Part shown: piece after piece, positions 1-8,153 of the stretch
How the letters are laid out: the number at the start of each line of letters is the position of its first letter
Position numbering within the stretch: position 1 is the first letter of the stretch
From: Sphingomonas sp.
GTDB taxonomy: Bacteria > Pseudomonadota > Alphaproteobacteria > Sphingomonadales > Sphingomonadaceae
Direction of reading: 5' to 3'
Assembly: GCA_017418975.1 (NCBI GenBank)
Contig: JAFOMG010000017.1
Coordinates: 682,001 to 746,000 of the forward strand
Length of the DNA stretch: 64,000 nt
Program-made: the position numbers and the translations under genes
The notes under the pieces: model-generated
Told to the model about the DNA's origin: nothing
Databases searched by the model: none
Seen by the model: the letters and a program-made list of their open reading frames with translations, nothing else

Positions 1-79
1 GTCGGGCAACCGCGCCGGCAAGCTGGTGCTCACCGGCGCGCGCGGCCGAACCATGACCCTGGTCCGCGCCCGGCCCTGA
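1..79 (+). CDS. C-terminal fragment of an unidentified protein
   Basis: The window opens inside a reading frame (codons from base 2) that runs to a TGA at 77-79 and encodes about 25 residues, ending in LTGARGRTMTLVRARP. The basic, GC-rich codon pattern matches the neighbours, so it is probably the tail of a real rightward gene. The part visible is too short to assign a family. It is followed by a repeat-rich gap before the convergent rmuC gene. Confidence 0.45.
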   Translation, partial: SGNRAGKLVLTGARGRTMTLVRARP

Positions 80-146
80 ACCAGGGTCAAGCCCGGCCAG
101 CTTCTCGCCATCCGACCAGGGTCTCGTCATCCCCGCCTTCGCGGGG

Positions 147-229
147 ATGACGAGAGGGTACGCGGGAATGACGAGAGGGTGCGCTGGGATGACGAGCGAG
201 CGCTGGGATGACGAGAGGGGGAATGCGGG
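147..229. repeat. Tandem array of four ~20-bp units beside a palindromic repeat
   Basis: Four head-to-tail copies each begin ATGACGAG (starts at 147, 168, 189 and 208; units 19-22 bp). They look like an expansion of the right arm of the palindrome CATCCCCGC/GCGGGGATG at 128-149. The unit is intergenic, between the end of the upstream gene and the 3' end of rmuC. No coding function is apparent. Confidence 0.7.
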
Positions 230-253
230 CTCCGAACCCCGGCAGGCCCCGGG

Positions 254-1528
254 CTATTCCGCCGCCGCCTCGTCCGACGGGCCCGTCACCAGCTTGGTGA
301 GCGGGCGCGGCGCGCTCTCGACCATCGGCAGCGGCTCGATCTCCTTGGCGCCGCTCGACACTTCCAGCGCCTCGAAACGCTTGGCCTGAGTCATCACCTG
401 GCTCTCCAGGCTGCCGACCATCGCATTATAGGCCCCCGTCGCCTGTTCGAGGTTGCGGCCCATCCGGGCGACATGGCCGCCCATCGTCGCGAGCCGCGAA
501 TGCAGCTCCTTGCCGAGCCGGGCGATCTCCGCCGCTTCCTCGGCCAGCTTCTCCTGCCGCCAGACGCTGGCGACGGTGCGGGCGATCGCGACGAGATTGG
601 TGGGCGTGGCGAGCAGCACGCGGCGCTCGAACGCCCATTCCCACAGCGCATCGTCCTGCTCCAGCGCCGCGGTGAGGAAATGCTCGCCGGGGATGTAGAG
701 GATCACATAATCGGCCGCGTCGCCGAACTGCGCCCAGTAGTTCTTCGAGCCGAGCTGCTCGGCATGCCGGCGGATCGCGGCGGCATGCGCGGCGAGATGG
801 GCGGCGCGGCTGCCTTCGTCATGCGCCTCGCTGGCGTCGAGAAAGGCGTTGAGCGAGCATTTTGCATCGATGATCAGCTTCTTGCCGCCGGGCAGGCGCA
901 CGATCACGTCGGGGCGCAGCCGCCCGTCCTCGGTGTTCACCGAAACCTCGGTCTGGAAATCGGCATGCTGCGACAGGCCGGCCTGCTCGAGCACGTTGCG
1001 CAGGCTCTGCTCGCCCCAGCGGCCGCGCGCCTTGGGGCTGGCCCGCAGCGCATTGACCAGCTTGGCGGTCTCGTCACGCACCTGGCTGTGGCCGGCATGG
1101 AGCTGCTGCACCGCCTCGCGCAGCGCCTGATAGCTGCCCACCCGCTCCTTCTCGACTGCGCTCAGGCCCTGCTGATAGCGCGTCAGCGTCTCCTGCACCG
1201 GGGCGAGCAGCGCCTTCATCTTCGCTTCGTTGGTCTCCCCCGCCTGGGCGAAGCGCTGGTCGGCCCGCTCCAGGAAGCTCTTCTGCGATTCGCCCAGGAT
1301 GCGGTGGGCCAGCTCGGCGAAGCGGCTCTCCATGCCGCTGGTCTCGGCCTTGAGGCTGGCCAGCTCGATCTGGGCGCGGCCGAGATCGGCGGCGGCGGCC
1401 TTGAACTCCGCCTCGCGGGCATCGCGCTCCGAACGCATCTGCGCCGCCGGACGCCCGCCCAGGAACATGCCCAGGCCGAGCCCGGCGACGAGCGCGGCGA
1501 CCGCAACCAATAGCGCCAGCAGATCCAA
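254..1528 (-). CDS. rmuC: DNA recombination protein RmuC
   Basis: 424 residues, the usual size for RmuC, a protein linked to limiting recombination at inverted repeats. Residues about 3-24 form one hydrophobic anchor. A long Ala/Glu/Gln-rich coiled coil follows (about 30-190), then the conserved core with the family signature GRWGEQSLRNVLEQAGL and the acidic/lysine pairs VIVRLPGGKKLIIDAKCSL that resemble a PD-(D/E)XK nuclease fold. The start chosen is TTG at 1528, preceded by GGGAGG about 7 bases upstream; no ATG gives as good a beginning. The gene is monocistronic or distantly followed. Its presence in a window full of palindromic repeats is suggestive but proves nothing. Confidence 0.93.
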   Translation of the reverse strand: MDLLALLVAVAALVAGLGLGMFLGGRPAAQMRSERDAREAEFKAAAADLGRAQIELASLKAETSGMESRFAELAHRILGESQKSFLERADQRFAQAGETNEAKMKALLAPVQETLTRYQQGLSAVEKERVGSYQALREAVQQLHAGHSQVRDETAKLVNALRASPKARGRWGEQSLRNVLEQAGLSQHADFQTEVSVNTEDGRLRPDVIVRLPGGKKLIIDAKCSLNAFLDASEAHDEGSRAAHLAAHAAAIRRHAEQLGSKNYWAQFGDAADYVILYIPGEHFLTAALEQDDALWEWAFERRVLLATPTNLVAIARTVASVWRQEKLAEEAAEIARLGKELHSRLATMGGHVARMGRNLEQATGAYNAMVGSLESQVMTQAKRFEALEVSSGAKEIEPLPMVESAPRPLTKLVTGPSDEAAAE

Positions 1529-1673
1529 CCCAAGCCTCCCGAAAAGTCACAAAAGCCCTAACCCCATCGCGCGCGGCTGCCCCAGCGGGCACATGCCCCG
1601 CGCGGGGCCGTTCACGACCGGAACATAATTCGAACGGCAAGCGTAGGACAGCGCGAATTTCCGCCGCCCACGC

Positions 1674-1701
1674 AAAAGCCGCGGACGTTTCCGCCCGCGG
1701 C
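1674..1701 (-). terminator. Rho-independent terminator of def
   Basis: Read on the minus strand, a perfect 7-bp stem (CCGCGGG.../...CCGCGGC, arms at 1695-1701 and 1678-1684, 10-base loop) is followed directly by TTTTG. It lies 27 bases beyond the def stop codon, in the position expected for its terminator. Confidence 0.7.
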
Positions 1702-1727
1702 TCGCGATTGCACGGGAATGCGCCGGC

Positions 1728-2255
1728 TCAGGCCGCGGCGCGGCGCGCCTTGTTGAGCTTCTTGAGGATCATGTCGCGCTTCAGCCGCGAGAGATGATCG
1801 ATGAAGACGATGCCCTGAAGATGATCCATCTCGTGCTGGATGCAGGTGGCGAGCAGGCCCTCGAACAGCTCGTCGTGCGCGCCGCCCTTCTCGTCCAGCC
1901 ACTTCACCCGGCAGCGCGCGGGGCGCTCGACATCGGCGAACTGCTCCGGGATCGACAGGCAGCCTTCGGTATAGACGGACTGTTCCTCGGCCGGATCGAG
2001 GATCTCGGGATTGATGAAGACGCGCGGCTCGCGGATCGGCTTGCCTTCCTCGTCTTCCTTTTCCTGGAGATCCATCACGATCACGCGCTTCGGCACGCCC
2101 ACCTGGATGGCGGCAAGGCCGATGCCCGGCGCGTCGTACATGGTGTCGAACATGTCCGCGATCAGGTCGCGCAACTCGTCGGTCACCTCCGCAACGGGTT
2201 CGGAGATGAGGCGCAGGCGCGGATCGGGTACTTCGACGATGGGTAGAATGGCCAT
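1728..2255 (-). CDS. def: Peptide deformylase
   Basis: 175 residues. Removes the N-formyl group from nascent proteins in the cytoplasm, using a metal ion. All three family motifs are present: GIGLAAIQ (44-51), EGCLS (97-101, metal-ligand Cys99) and HEMDH (141-145, two metal-ligand histidines and the catalytic Glu). A basic C-terminal tail (KLNKARRAAA) follows. The ATG at 2255 gives the standard N-terminus MAILPI; no strong ribosome binding site is visible. In many bacteria def lies next to fmt; here recR lies between them in the opposite orientation, but def, fmt and truA remain within 4 kb, so deformylation and formylation genes stay together. Confidence 0.97.
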   Translation of the reverse strand: MAILPIVEVPDPRLRLISEPVAEVTDELRDLIADMFDTMYDAPGIGLAAIQVGVPKRVIVMDLQEKEDEEGKPIREPRVFINPEILDPAEEQSVYTEGCLSIPEQFADVERPARCRVKWLDEKGGAHDELFEGLLATCIQHEMDHLQGIVFIDHLSRLKRDMILKKLNKARRAAA

Positions 2256-2296
2256 CGGTCTAATTTAGGCTGGCCGGGCGTGTGTCGCAAGATTTG

Positions 2297-2497
2297 GTTC
2301 ACGCGAAGGCGCGGAGGAGAAGAAGGTGGTTCGCGCAGAGGCGCAGAGAGCGCAGAGGGGTTCAGCGCCGCGCAAGCGGCGCCCCTCCCATCCCAGGGTT
2401 TCCACGATCCTGCCGCTGACGCGGCGCCCAGGCTCACCGCGAGCGGAACCTCTCTGCGCCTCTGCGCGAACAAAAATCTCCGCGCCTTCGCGTGAAC
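2297..2497. repeat. Large palindromic repeat, copy 1 (no flanks)
   Basis: About 200 bp between recR and def. Outer arms read GTTCACGCGAAGGCGCGGAG (2297-2316) and CTCCGCGCCTTCGCGTGAAC (2478-2497), perfectly complementary. An inner pair of arms, TTCGCGCAGAGGCGCAGAGAG and its complement just inside the right arm, is also nearly perfect. Between them is a non-palindromic core of about 90 bp. The same element recurs at 10077-10363 and 28873-29306. This copy lacks the extra flanking blocks that those two share. Confidence 0.85.
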
Positions 2498-2502
2498 GGA
2501 TT

Positions 2503-3099
2503 TCAGGCCACCGGCCGCCGCGCGCGCAGCGCCTGGGCCAGCGTGCCTTCGTCGAGATAGTCGAGCTCGCCGCCCACCGGCAGGCCATGGGCGAGCTGGG
2601 TGACCCGCACCGGATAGGTCTCGATCCGCTCGGCGATATAGTGGGCGGTGGTCTGGCCCTCGAGCGTGGCGTTCATCGCGAGCACCACTTCATCGATCCC
2701 GCCGGCGGCGATGCGCGCGACCAGCCGGTCGATGCGCAGATCCTCCGGCCGCACGCCCTCCAGCGCGGAGAGGCGGCCGCCGAGCACGTGGAAGCGGCCC
2801 GGGAAGAGCCGCGAGCGATCGAGCGCCCACAGGTCCGCCACTTCCTCGACCACGCAGAGCGATCGCACGTCCCGGCGCGGATCGGCGCAGATCTGGCAGG
2901 GGTCCGACGTGTCGACATTGCCGCAGACCCCGCAGGTGGCGAGGTTGCGGCTCACCGCGCCCAGCGCCGACAACAGCGGATCGAGCGCCGTCTCGCGCTT
3001 CTTGAGCAGATGCAGCACCGCGCGCCGCGCCGAGCGCGGCCCGAGGCCGGGCAGTCGCGACAGGGCCTGGGTGAGCGCTTCGATCTCGGGAGATGCCAT
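2503..3099 (-). CDS. recR: Recombination protein RecR
   Basis: 198 residues from the ATG at 3099 (an in-frame ATG at 3117 would add six residues; neither has a clear ribosome binding site, and the family N-terminus [18 protein letters not shown] favours the inner one). Acts with RecF/RecO in loading RecA at single-strand gaps. Helix-hairpin-helix at the N-terminus ([17 protein letters not shown]), a C4 zinc finger ([16 protein letters not shown]), a Toprim domain starting [13 protein letters not shown], and a conserved C-terminal segment. Unlike the common dnaX-ybaB-recR order, it stands alone here between two palindromic repeats, facing away from fmt. Confidence 0.95.
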   Translation of the reverse strand: MASPEIEALTQALSRLPGLGPRSARRAVLHLLKKRETALDPLLSALGAVSRNLATCGVCGNVDTSDPCQICADPRRDVRSLCVVEEVADLWALDRSRLFPGRFHVLGGRLSALEGVRPEDLRIDRLVARIAAGGIDEVVLAMNATLEGQTTAHYIAERIETYPVRVTQLAHGLPVGGELDYLDEGTLAQALRARRPVA

Positions 3100-3178
3100 G
3101 GGCGGAAATGTAGCCATGCGGGAACAGAAAGGAAACCATGCCGTTTCCGGCGATTATCCCGTCTGAGCAGGTATGCGC

Positions 3179-3273
3179 TCCCCGGCGAAGGCCGGGGCCC
3201 GGTCGCGGCATGTGCGCGAGGGCGCAGTGCCGTCGAGGGGCCTTCGCAACCGGGCCCCGGCCTTCGCCGGGGA
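3179..3273. repeat. Palindromic repeat between recR and fmt
   Basis: Arms TCCCCGGCGAAGGCCGGGGC and its near-perfect complement ending CCTTCGCCGGGGA bracket a 50-base loop. A related element lies downstream of gyrA at 38479-38574. It sits in the divergent intergenic space, so it is not a terminator. Confidence 0.75.
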
Positions 3274-3391
3274 ACTGCTTCGCGCTACATGCTTGAAGGG
3301 GATAATCGCCCCGTTTCCGCGCGATGCCTCCATAGTCGCCGCGGCCCGCGCGGGGATGACGGAAAGGTGCCGGACGGCTAGAGACCCGCCC

Positions 3392-4330
3392 ATGCGAGTG
3401 ATATTCATGGGAACGCCCGAATTCGCCGTGCCGGTGCTCGACGCGCTGGTCGAGGCCGGGCACGACGTCGTGGCGGCTTACAGCCAGCCTCCGCGCGCCG
3501 GCGGGCGGCGGGGCAAGGCGCTGACGCCTTCGCCGGTCCATGCCCGAGCGGAGGAACTGGGAATCGAAGTACGGACCCCGCTCTCCTTCCGCAAGGACCC
3601 CGAGGCGCTGCCGGCGTTCGAAGCGCTTGAGGCCGATGTCGCGGTGGTCGCCGCGTACGGCCTGATCCTGCCCCAAGCGGTGCTCGACGCGCCCAAGCAT
3701 GGCTGCCTCAATGTCCATGGCTCGTTGCTGCCGCGCTGGCGGGGCGCCGCGCCGATCCAGCGCGCGATCCTGGCGGGCGATGCGGAGACGGGTGTCGGGA
3801 TCATGCAGATGGAAGCCGGGCTCGATACCGGCCCGGTGCGGCTCGAGGAGCGGTCGCCGATCGGGGCCCACGACAGCAGCGGCGTGCTCACGCACCGCCT
3901 GTCGCATCTCGGCGCCCGGCTGATGGTGCAGGTGCTGGGCGACCTGGACCGCTACCCCGCCCAGCCGCAGCCGGAGGAAGGCGTCACCTATGCCGCCAAG
4001 ATCGACAAGTCCGAGGCCCGGATCGACTGGGCCATGGGCGCGCGGCAGGTCGATCGCCAGGTCCGCGCCTTCAACCCGGCGCCCGGCGCCTGGTTCGAGC
4101 ATGCCGGCGAACGCATCAAGATCCTGACCGCGCATGTCCAGAGCGCGTCCGACAATCCGGGCGACGTTCACTATCGCACCACGCCGGGGCTCGTCCTGGA
4201 CGCGCAGCTGGCGATCGGCTGCGGCGACGGCGCGATCCGCCCGGATAGCGTGCAGCGCGCGGGACGTGGCGTCATGACGGTGACCGAGCTACTGCGCGGC
4301 TTCCCCATTCCGCCGGGGACCCGGCTTTGA
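3392..4330 (+). CDS. fmt: Methionyl-tRNA formyltransferase
   Basis: 312 residues. Formylates initiator Met-tRNA using 10-formyl-tetrahydrofolate. N-terminal hydrolase fold begins [16 protein letters not shown]. The catalytic triad is visible as Asn107 and His109 in [17 protein letters not shown] and Asp145 in GLDTGPV. The C-terminal OB-fold domain follows from about residue 205. The frame is open further upstream, but the ATG at 3392 gives the canonical start. truA begins inside the stop codon, so the two genes are translationally coupled. Confidence 0.97.
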   Translation: MRVIFMGTPEFAVPVLDALVEAGHDVVAAYSQPPRAGGRRGKALTPSPVHARAEELGIEVRTPLSFRKDPEALPAFEALEADVAVVAAYGLILPQAVLDAPKHGCLNVHGSLLPRWRGAAPIQRAILAGDAETGVGIMQMEAGLDTGPVRLEERSPIGAHDSSGVLTHRLSHLGARLMVQVLGDLDRYPAQPQPEEGVTYAAKIDKSEARIDWAMGARQVDRQVRAFNPAPGAWFEHAGERIKILTAHVQSASDNPGDVHYRTTPGLVLDAQLAIGCGDGAIRPDSVQRAGRGVMTVTELLRGFPIPPGTRL

Positions 4331-5082
4331 CGCGCTTCGCGCTGACGGTGGAGTTTGACGGCCGGCCCTTCATGGGCTGGCAGCGGCAGGACCATGGCCC
4401 GAGCGTGCAGCAGGCGATCGAGGAAGCCGCCTTCGCGGTCACCGGCGAGCGCGCCGCGGTGCAGGCGGCGGGGCGCACCGATGCCGGGGTCCATGCGCTC
4501 GGCATGCGCGCGCATCTCGACATCGAAAAGCCGATCACCGCCTTCCGACTGATGGAAGCGCTCAATGCGCGGGTGCGGCCCAATCCGGTGGCGATCCTCG
4601 ATTGCGTCGAGGTCGCGGACGATTGGCACGCGCGTTTCTCGTGTGTTGCCCGTCATTATGAATATAGAATCTCAACAAGGCGCGCACCGCTCACCTGGGA
4701 GAAGGGCCTTGCCTGGCGCGTGATTCCGCCGCTCGACGCGGGGCTGATGGCCGAGGGTGCGGCCCGGCTGCTGGGGCGGCACGACTTCACCACCTTTCGC
4801 TCGGCCCATTGCCAGGCCGACAGCCCCTTGCGCACGCTCGACCGGCTCGACGTGGTGCAGGACGGGGAGCGGATCAGCGTGTTCGCCTCGGCGCGCTCCT
4901 TCCTCCATCATCAGGTGCGCTCGATGGTGGGATGCCTGGTGCTGGTCGGCCAGGGGCGCTGGAGCCCCGAGGACATGACCGCGGCGCTGGAAGCCCGCGA
5001 CCGCGCGGCGCTGGGCCTCAACGCCCCGTCGGACGGACTGTTCTTCCTGCGGGCGGACTATCCCCCAGATCCCGCGCCCTGA
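4327..5082 (+). CDS. truA: tRNA pseudouridine(38-40) synthase
   Basis: 251 residues. Converts U38-U40 of the tRNA anticodon arm to pseudouridine. The catalytic Asp52 lies in [13 protein letters not shown], and the N-terminus ([18 protein letters not shown]) is typical. The start is TTG at 4327, overlapping the fmt stop TGA by three bases, a coupled arrangement; no ATG occurs in a suitable place. fmt-truA is a common alphaproteobacterial pair. The 3' end meets the convergent methyltransferase gene after only 13 bases. Confidence 0.96.
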   Translation: MTRFALTVEFDGRPFMGWQRQDHGPSVQQAIEEAAFAVTGERAAVQAAGRTDAGVHALGMRAHLDIEKPITAFRLMEALNARVRPNPVAILDCVEVADDWHARFSCVARHYEYRISTRRAPLTWEKGLAWRVIPPLDAGLMAEGAARLLGRHDFTTFRSAHCQADSPLRTLDRLDVVQDGERISVFASARSFLHHQVRSMVGCLVLVGQGRWSPEDMTAALEARDRAALGLNAPSDGLFFLRADYPPDPAP

Positions 5083-5095
5083 AATCGCGCGGGCC

Positions 5096-6286
5096 CTAGC
5101 GGCTGAAGCGCGCCGCGAGCTCGACATGGGTCGACCAGCGGAACTGGCCGACGGGCTGGATCCAGTCGAGCGTATAGCCACCCTCGCACAATATCTCCGC
5201 ATCCCGTGCGAACGTGCTGGGATTACAGGAGACATAGGCGATGTGCGGCGCTCTGGCCCTGGCCAGCTCCCCCACCTGCTCGCGCGCGCCGGCACGGGGC
5301 GGATCGAGGACCACGGCATCGAACTTGTCGAGATCGGTGCCGGTCGCCGGGCGGCGGAACAAGTCGCGATGATCGGCGAAGACCAGCCGGCGGGCCTGGC
5401 CTGCGGCGGCCTTGAGCGACAGGATCGAGTCGCGCGCCGCCTCGGCCGCATAGACCTTGGCCATGGGGAAGGCGAAAGTGAAGGTGCCGAGCCCGGCGAA
5501 CAGATCGGCAACGGTGCCGGCATCGCCGGCGATCTCGCGAACCGCCGAGACCAGCGCCGCCTCGCCCTCGGCGGTGGCCTGGAGGAAATTGGCCGGCGGG
5601 AACGGCACGGCGACTCCGCCCAGCGTGATGGTGACCGGATCCGGCTCCCAGCGCGCGGTGGGGCCCAGCCCCTCGTCCATCGCGAAGCGCGCCAGCTGGT
5701 GGCGATGGGCGAAGGCGGTGATCGCCTCGGCCGCGGCCAGCCCCTCGGCCTCCAGCCCGTCGAGCAGCACGTCCACGCCCTGGTCGGCCCTGGCGAGATG
5801 GACGTTGATCCGCCGCGAACCCGGCAGCAGCGCGGCGAGCAGGCCCCGCAGCGGCGCGAGCAGCGCGAACAGCTCGGGGGCGAGGACATGGCATTCCTGC
5901 AGGTCGATCAGATTGTGGCTGCCCTGCGCGGTGAAGCCGAGATGGACCTGGCGGCCGCGGCGCTCGGCATGGAGCGTGGCGCGGCGGCGGGTGCGCGGCG
6001 GCGACAGCTGGGGCACGCGGATCTCGGTCTCGAGCTTGTGCTGGGCCAGCGCGCCGGCGATCCGGTCGACGATGAAGCCGCTCCACGCCGCATCGTCGAG
6101 ATGCTGGAGTTGGCAGCCGCCGCACGTCGGGAAATGGCGGCACGGCGGCTCGCGGTGGTGTGGGCCGGGGACAATGCTGCCATCGGCGCCGATCCGGTCG
6201 CCGGGCGCGGCCAGGGGCACATGGCGGCCATCGGCGGTGACGCCGTCGCCGCGCGCCGCGACCTTCAGGACTTCGCTCAGAGACAT
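5096..6286 (-). CDS. Class I SAM-dependent RNA m5U methyltransferase (TrmA/RlmC/RlmD family)
   Basis: 396 residues. A short TRAM-like N-terminal segment (VLKVAARGDGVTADGRHVPL) precedes a 4Fe-4S cysteine set, CRHFPTCGGC, with a fourth Cys in LQECHV. The SAM-binding motif is VADLFAGLGTFTF; motif VVLDPPRAG and the catalytic nucleophile in YVSCNPSTFARD are intact. The substrate (23S rRNA U747/U1939 or tRNA U54) cannot be told from sequence. The ATG at 6286 starts inside the preceding gene (10-bp overlap, ATGTCTCTGA), so expression is coupled to the NAD(P)HX repair gene. The frame stays open upstream but codes there in the neighbour's shadow. Confidence 0.9.
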   Translation of the reverse strand: MSLSEVLKVAARGDGVTADGRHVPLAAPGDRIGADGSIVPGPHHREPPCRHFPTCGGCQLQHLDDAAWSGFIVDRIAGALAQHKLETEIRVPQLSPPRTRRRATLHAERRGRQVHLGFTAQGSHNLIDLQECHVLAPELFALLAPLRGLLAALLPGSRRINVHLARADQGVDVLLDGLEAEGLAAAEAITAFAHRHQLARFAMDEGLGPTARWEPDPVTITLGGVAVPFPPANFLQATAEGEAALVSAVREIAGDAGTVADLFAGLGTFTFAFPMAKVYAAEAARDSILSLKAAAGQARRLVFADHRDLFRRPATGTDLDKFDAVVLDPPRAGAREQVGELARARAPHIAYVSCNPSTFARDAEILCEGGYTLDWIQPVGQFRWSTHVELAARFSR

Positions 6287-7686
6287 TCGGCGATCGCTTG
6301 GGGAAGATGCATCGGCAGCGCATCGGCGATGAAGGCCGGCCCTGCAAGAGCGGCGGCGCGGGCATGCAGCCAAACCGCTGTCTCGGCGGCGTTTTTATTG
6401 CCGGTCGCGACCTGGGCGGCGAGCGTGCCGGCAAGTATGTCGCCGGTGCCCGCGGTCGAGAGCCAGGACGAGGCGCCCGCCAGCACGCGCACTTCGCCCC
6501 GCGGCGCGGCGATCACCGTATCGGCCCCTTTATGGATCACGGTCGCCCGGGATTCCGATGCCGCAGCAAGGGTTTGCGAGATCTTGTCCCCATCGCTTTC
6601 GAACATGCGGCCGAACTCGCCCTCATGGGGCGTGAGCCAGGTCGCGGCGGTGCGGCGCTGCAGCCAGGCGGTAGCGGATTTTCCCAGCAAGGTCAGTGCG
6701 TCCCCATCGAGGATCAGGGGAAGTTCGGCGCCCAGCGCGGCCTTGAGCAGCCCCTCGGCGCGGCGATCGCGGCCCAAGCCGGGGCCGATCAGGATTCCCC
6801 CGATACGTTTCTCGGTGAGGAAATCGGCCAGATCGTCGCCATTCGCGATCCGGTGGCGCACCAGGGCGTCTGGCCCCCCGCCGCCACCGCCACCGCCGCC
6901 TTCATCGCGGCAGGCGAGGATCGTGTAGCCGGCGCCGCCCGCCATGGCGGCATGGGCGGCGAGCCGGGCGGCACCGGGCATGTCGCCTTCCACCACCACG
7001 ACCAGGCCGCGACTATATTTATGGGCGCGCGGCCCCGGCGCGGCAAGCCTCGGCCGGGCGACGCTGCGCCAGTCGCTCTCCACCGGGATGCCGATATCGG
7101 CGAGCAGAACCTGGCCGCAGCGCTCCAGCCCGGCGCCAAGGACGTGCGCGGGCTTGAGCGCGCCCAGCGCCAGCGTCGCGTCGATCCCGCGCGGCGCGCC
7201 CAGATCGGCGCCGCTGTCGGTCGCCAGGCCCGAGGGCAGGTCGATCGCGAGCGCGAACCGGGCGGCGGCGACCAGCTCGGCGAGCACCGGCGCGATCCCG
7301 CGCTCGAGCGGCCGGGTTAGGCCGGTGCCGAACAGCCCGTCGACCAGCACCGGGCGCGGCCGGGCCTGGTAGAGCGAGCCCACTTCCCCGCCCCAGCGCT
7401 CCAGCATCGCCCGCGCGGCGGGGGTGCCGGGCTCGCCGCCGGCCGCGACGGCGACGTCATGGCCGGCTGCCTTCAGCAGCCGCGCGGCGACATAGGCATC
7501 GCCGCCATTGTTGCCGGGCCCGGCCAGGACAAGGATCGGGCTGCCCCGGGCGAAGCGCGCCACCGCGCGCGCCACGGCGGCGCCCGCGCGCTCCATCACG
7601 TCCAGCTGAGGCTCGCGCCGGAACAGCGCCTCCTCGGCGGCGCGCATCCGGGCGGCGGTGACGATCGGTGCGCCGGGCGGGATCAT
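6277..7686 (-). CDS. nnr: Bifunctional NAD(P)H-hydrate epimerase / ADP-dependent dehydratase
   Basis: 469 residues from the ATG at 7686. Repairs hydrated NAD(P)H: the N-terminal YjeF_N half epimerises R/S-NAD(P)HX (motif LAGPGNNGGDAYVAARLL), and the C-terminal ribokinase-like half dehydrates S-NAD(P)HX using ADP (PHEGEFGRM, and the anion hole STAGTGDILAGTLAAQ). An odd stretch of nine glycines sits at the start of the C-terminal domain (CRDEGGGGGGGGGPDALV), coded by repeated GGC/GGT/GGG and probably length-variable. The start overlaps the stop of the upstream lipoprotein gene (ATGA), and its own stop overlaps the methyltransferase start. Confidence 0.95.
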   Translation of the reverse strand: MIPPGAPIVTAARMRAAEEALFRREPQLDVMERAGAAVARAVARFARGSPILVLAGPGNNGGDAYVAARLLKAAGHDVAVAAGGEPGTPAARAMLERWGGEVGSLYQARPRPVLVDGLFGTGLTRPLERGIAPVLAELVAAARFALAIDLPSGLATDSGADLGAPRGIDATLALGALKPAHVLGAGLERCGQVLLADIGIPVESDWRSVARPRLAAPGPRAHKYSRGLVVVVEGDMPGAARLAAHAAMAGGAGYTILACRDEGGGGGGGGGPDALVRHRIANGDDLADFLTEKRIGGILIGPGLGRDRRAEGLLKAALGAELPLILDGDALTLLGKSATAWLQRRTAATWLTPHEGEFGRMFESDGDKISQTLAAASESRATVIHKGADTVIAAPRGEVRVLAGASSWLSTAGTGDILAGTLAAQVATGNKNAAETAVWLHARAAALAGPAFIADALPMHLPQAIAECL

Positions 7687-8153
7687 TTGCCCGGCCCGGC
7701 GCCGCGCACCGTCGCGGGCAAGCGATAGCGCGCGCCGCCGATCGCGACTTCGATCAGATTCGCGGCGAGCGGCGTCACCACCGCCTTCTCCGCGCCATCG
7801 GCGGCGACCACCCCGCGCCCGTCGGTAGTGACGAGCAGCCGGCGGAAACCGCCATCGGGATGGCGCAGGGTGAGGAACAGCCCGTCCTGCGACTGGACCC
7901 GGTCGATCGTGCAGGCATAGGCGAAGCGCTCGGCCCCCGGCGGCGCGCATTCGATGCGCCCCTCGGCCTTTTCCCGCTTCTCCGCCTGGACTTCGTTGCG
8001 CGCCTCCGCCGCCTTGTCGCGGACCTGCATGTCGCAGGCGGTGAGGAGGGCGAGAGCAGCCAGCGCAAGTGCGTGCCGCGCGCCGCCCCTCTCCCCAACC
8101 CTCTCCCCCCGCGCGGGGAGAGGGAGATCTGGTCTAGATATCGGCGAAGACAT
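7683..8153 (-). CDS. Predicted small lipoprotein
   Basis: 156 residues if read from the ATG at 8153, the only standard start in frame. The signal sequence appears late: [15 protein letters not shown] ends in a lipobox with Cys40, so residues 1-25 are unusual. They are encoded by a short palindromic repeat (8101-8122) and by the last codons of ilvD, which the gene overlaps by 20 bp. The mature part is a charged helix followed by a small domain with two cysteines ([19 protein letters not shown]) and no recognised family. It is coupled (ATGA) to the NAD(P)HX gene. Function unknown. The true start may be a non-standard codon nearer the signal peptide. Confidence 0.7.
   Translation of the reverse strand: MSSPISRPDLPLPARGERVGERGGARHALALAALALLTACDMQVRDKAAEARNEVQAEKREKAEGRIECAPPGAERFAYACTIDRVQSQDGLFLTLRHPDGGFRRLLVTTDGRGVVAADGAEKAVVTPLAANLIEVAIGGARYRLPATVRGAGPGK
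8101..8122. repeat. Short palindromic repeat read through by two genes
   Basis: CTCTCCCC and GGGGAGAG arms with a 6-base centre, flanked by further CTCTCCCC. It lies between the ilvD stop and the lipobox of the downstream lipoprotein. It is therefore translated as the extra N-terminal residues [14 protein letters not shown] of that gene. Confidence 0.7.

Noticed and set aside
2280..3381. Long frames running through the palindromic repeats, including a 351-residue one
   Set aside because: They exist only because the repeats are GC-rich and stop-poor; they lie antisense to recR.
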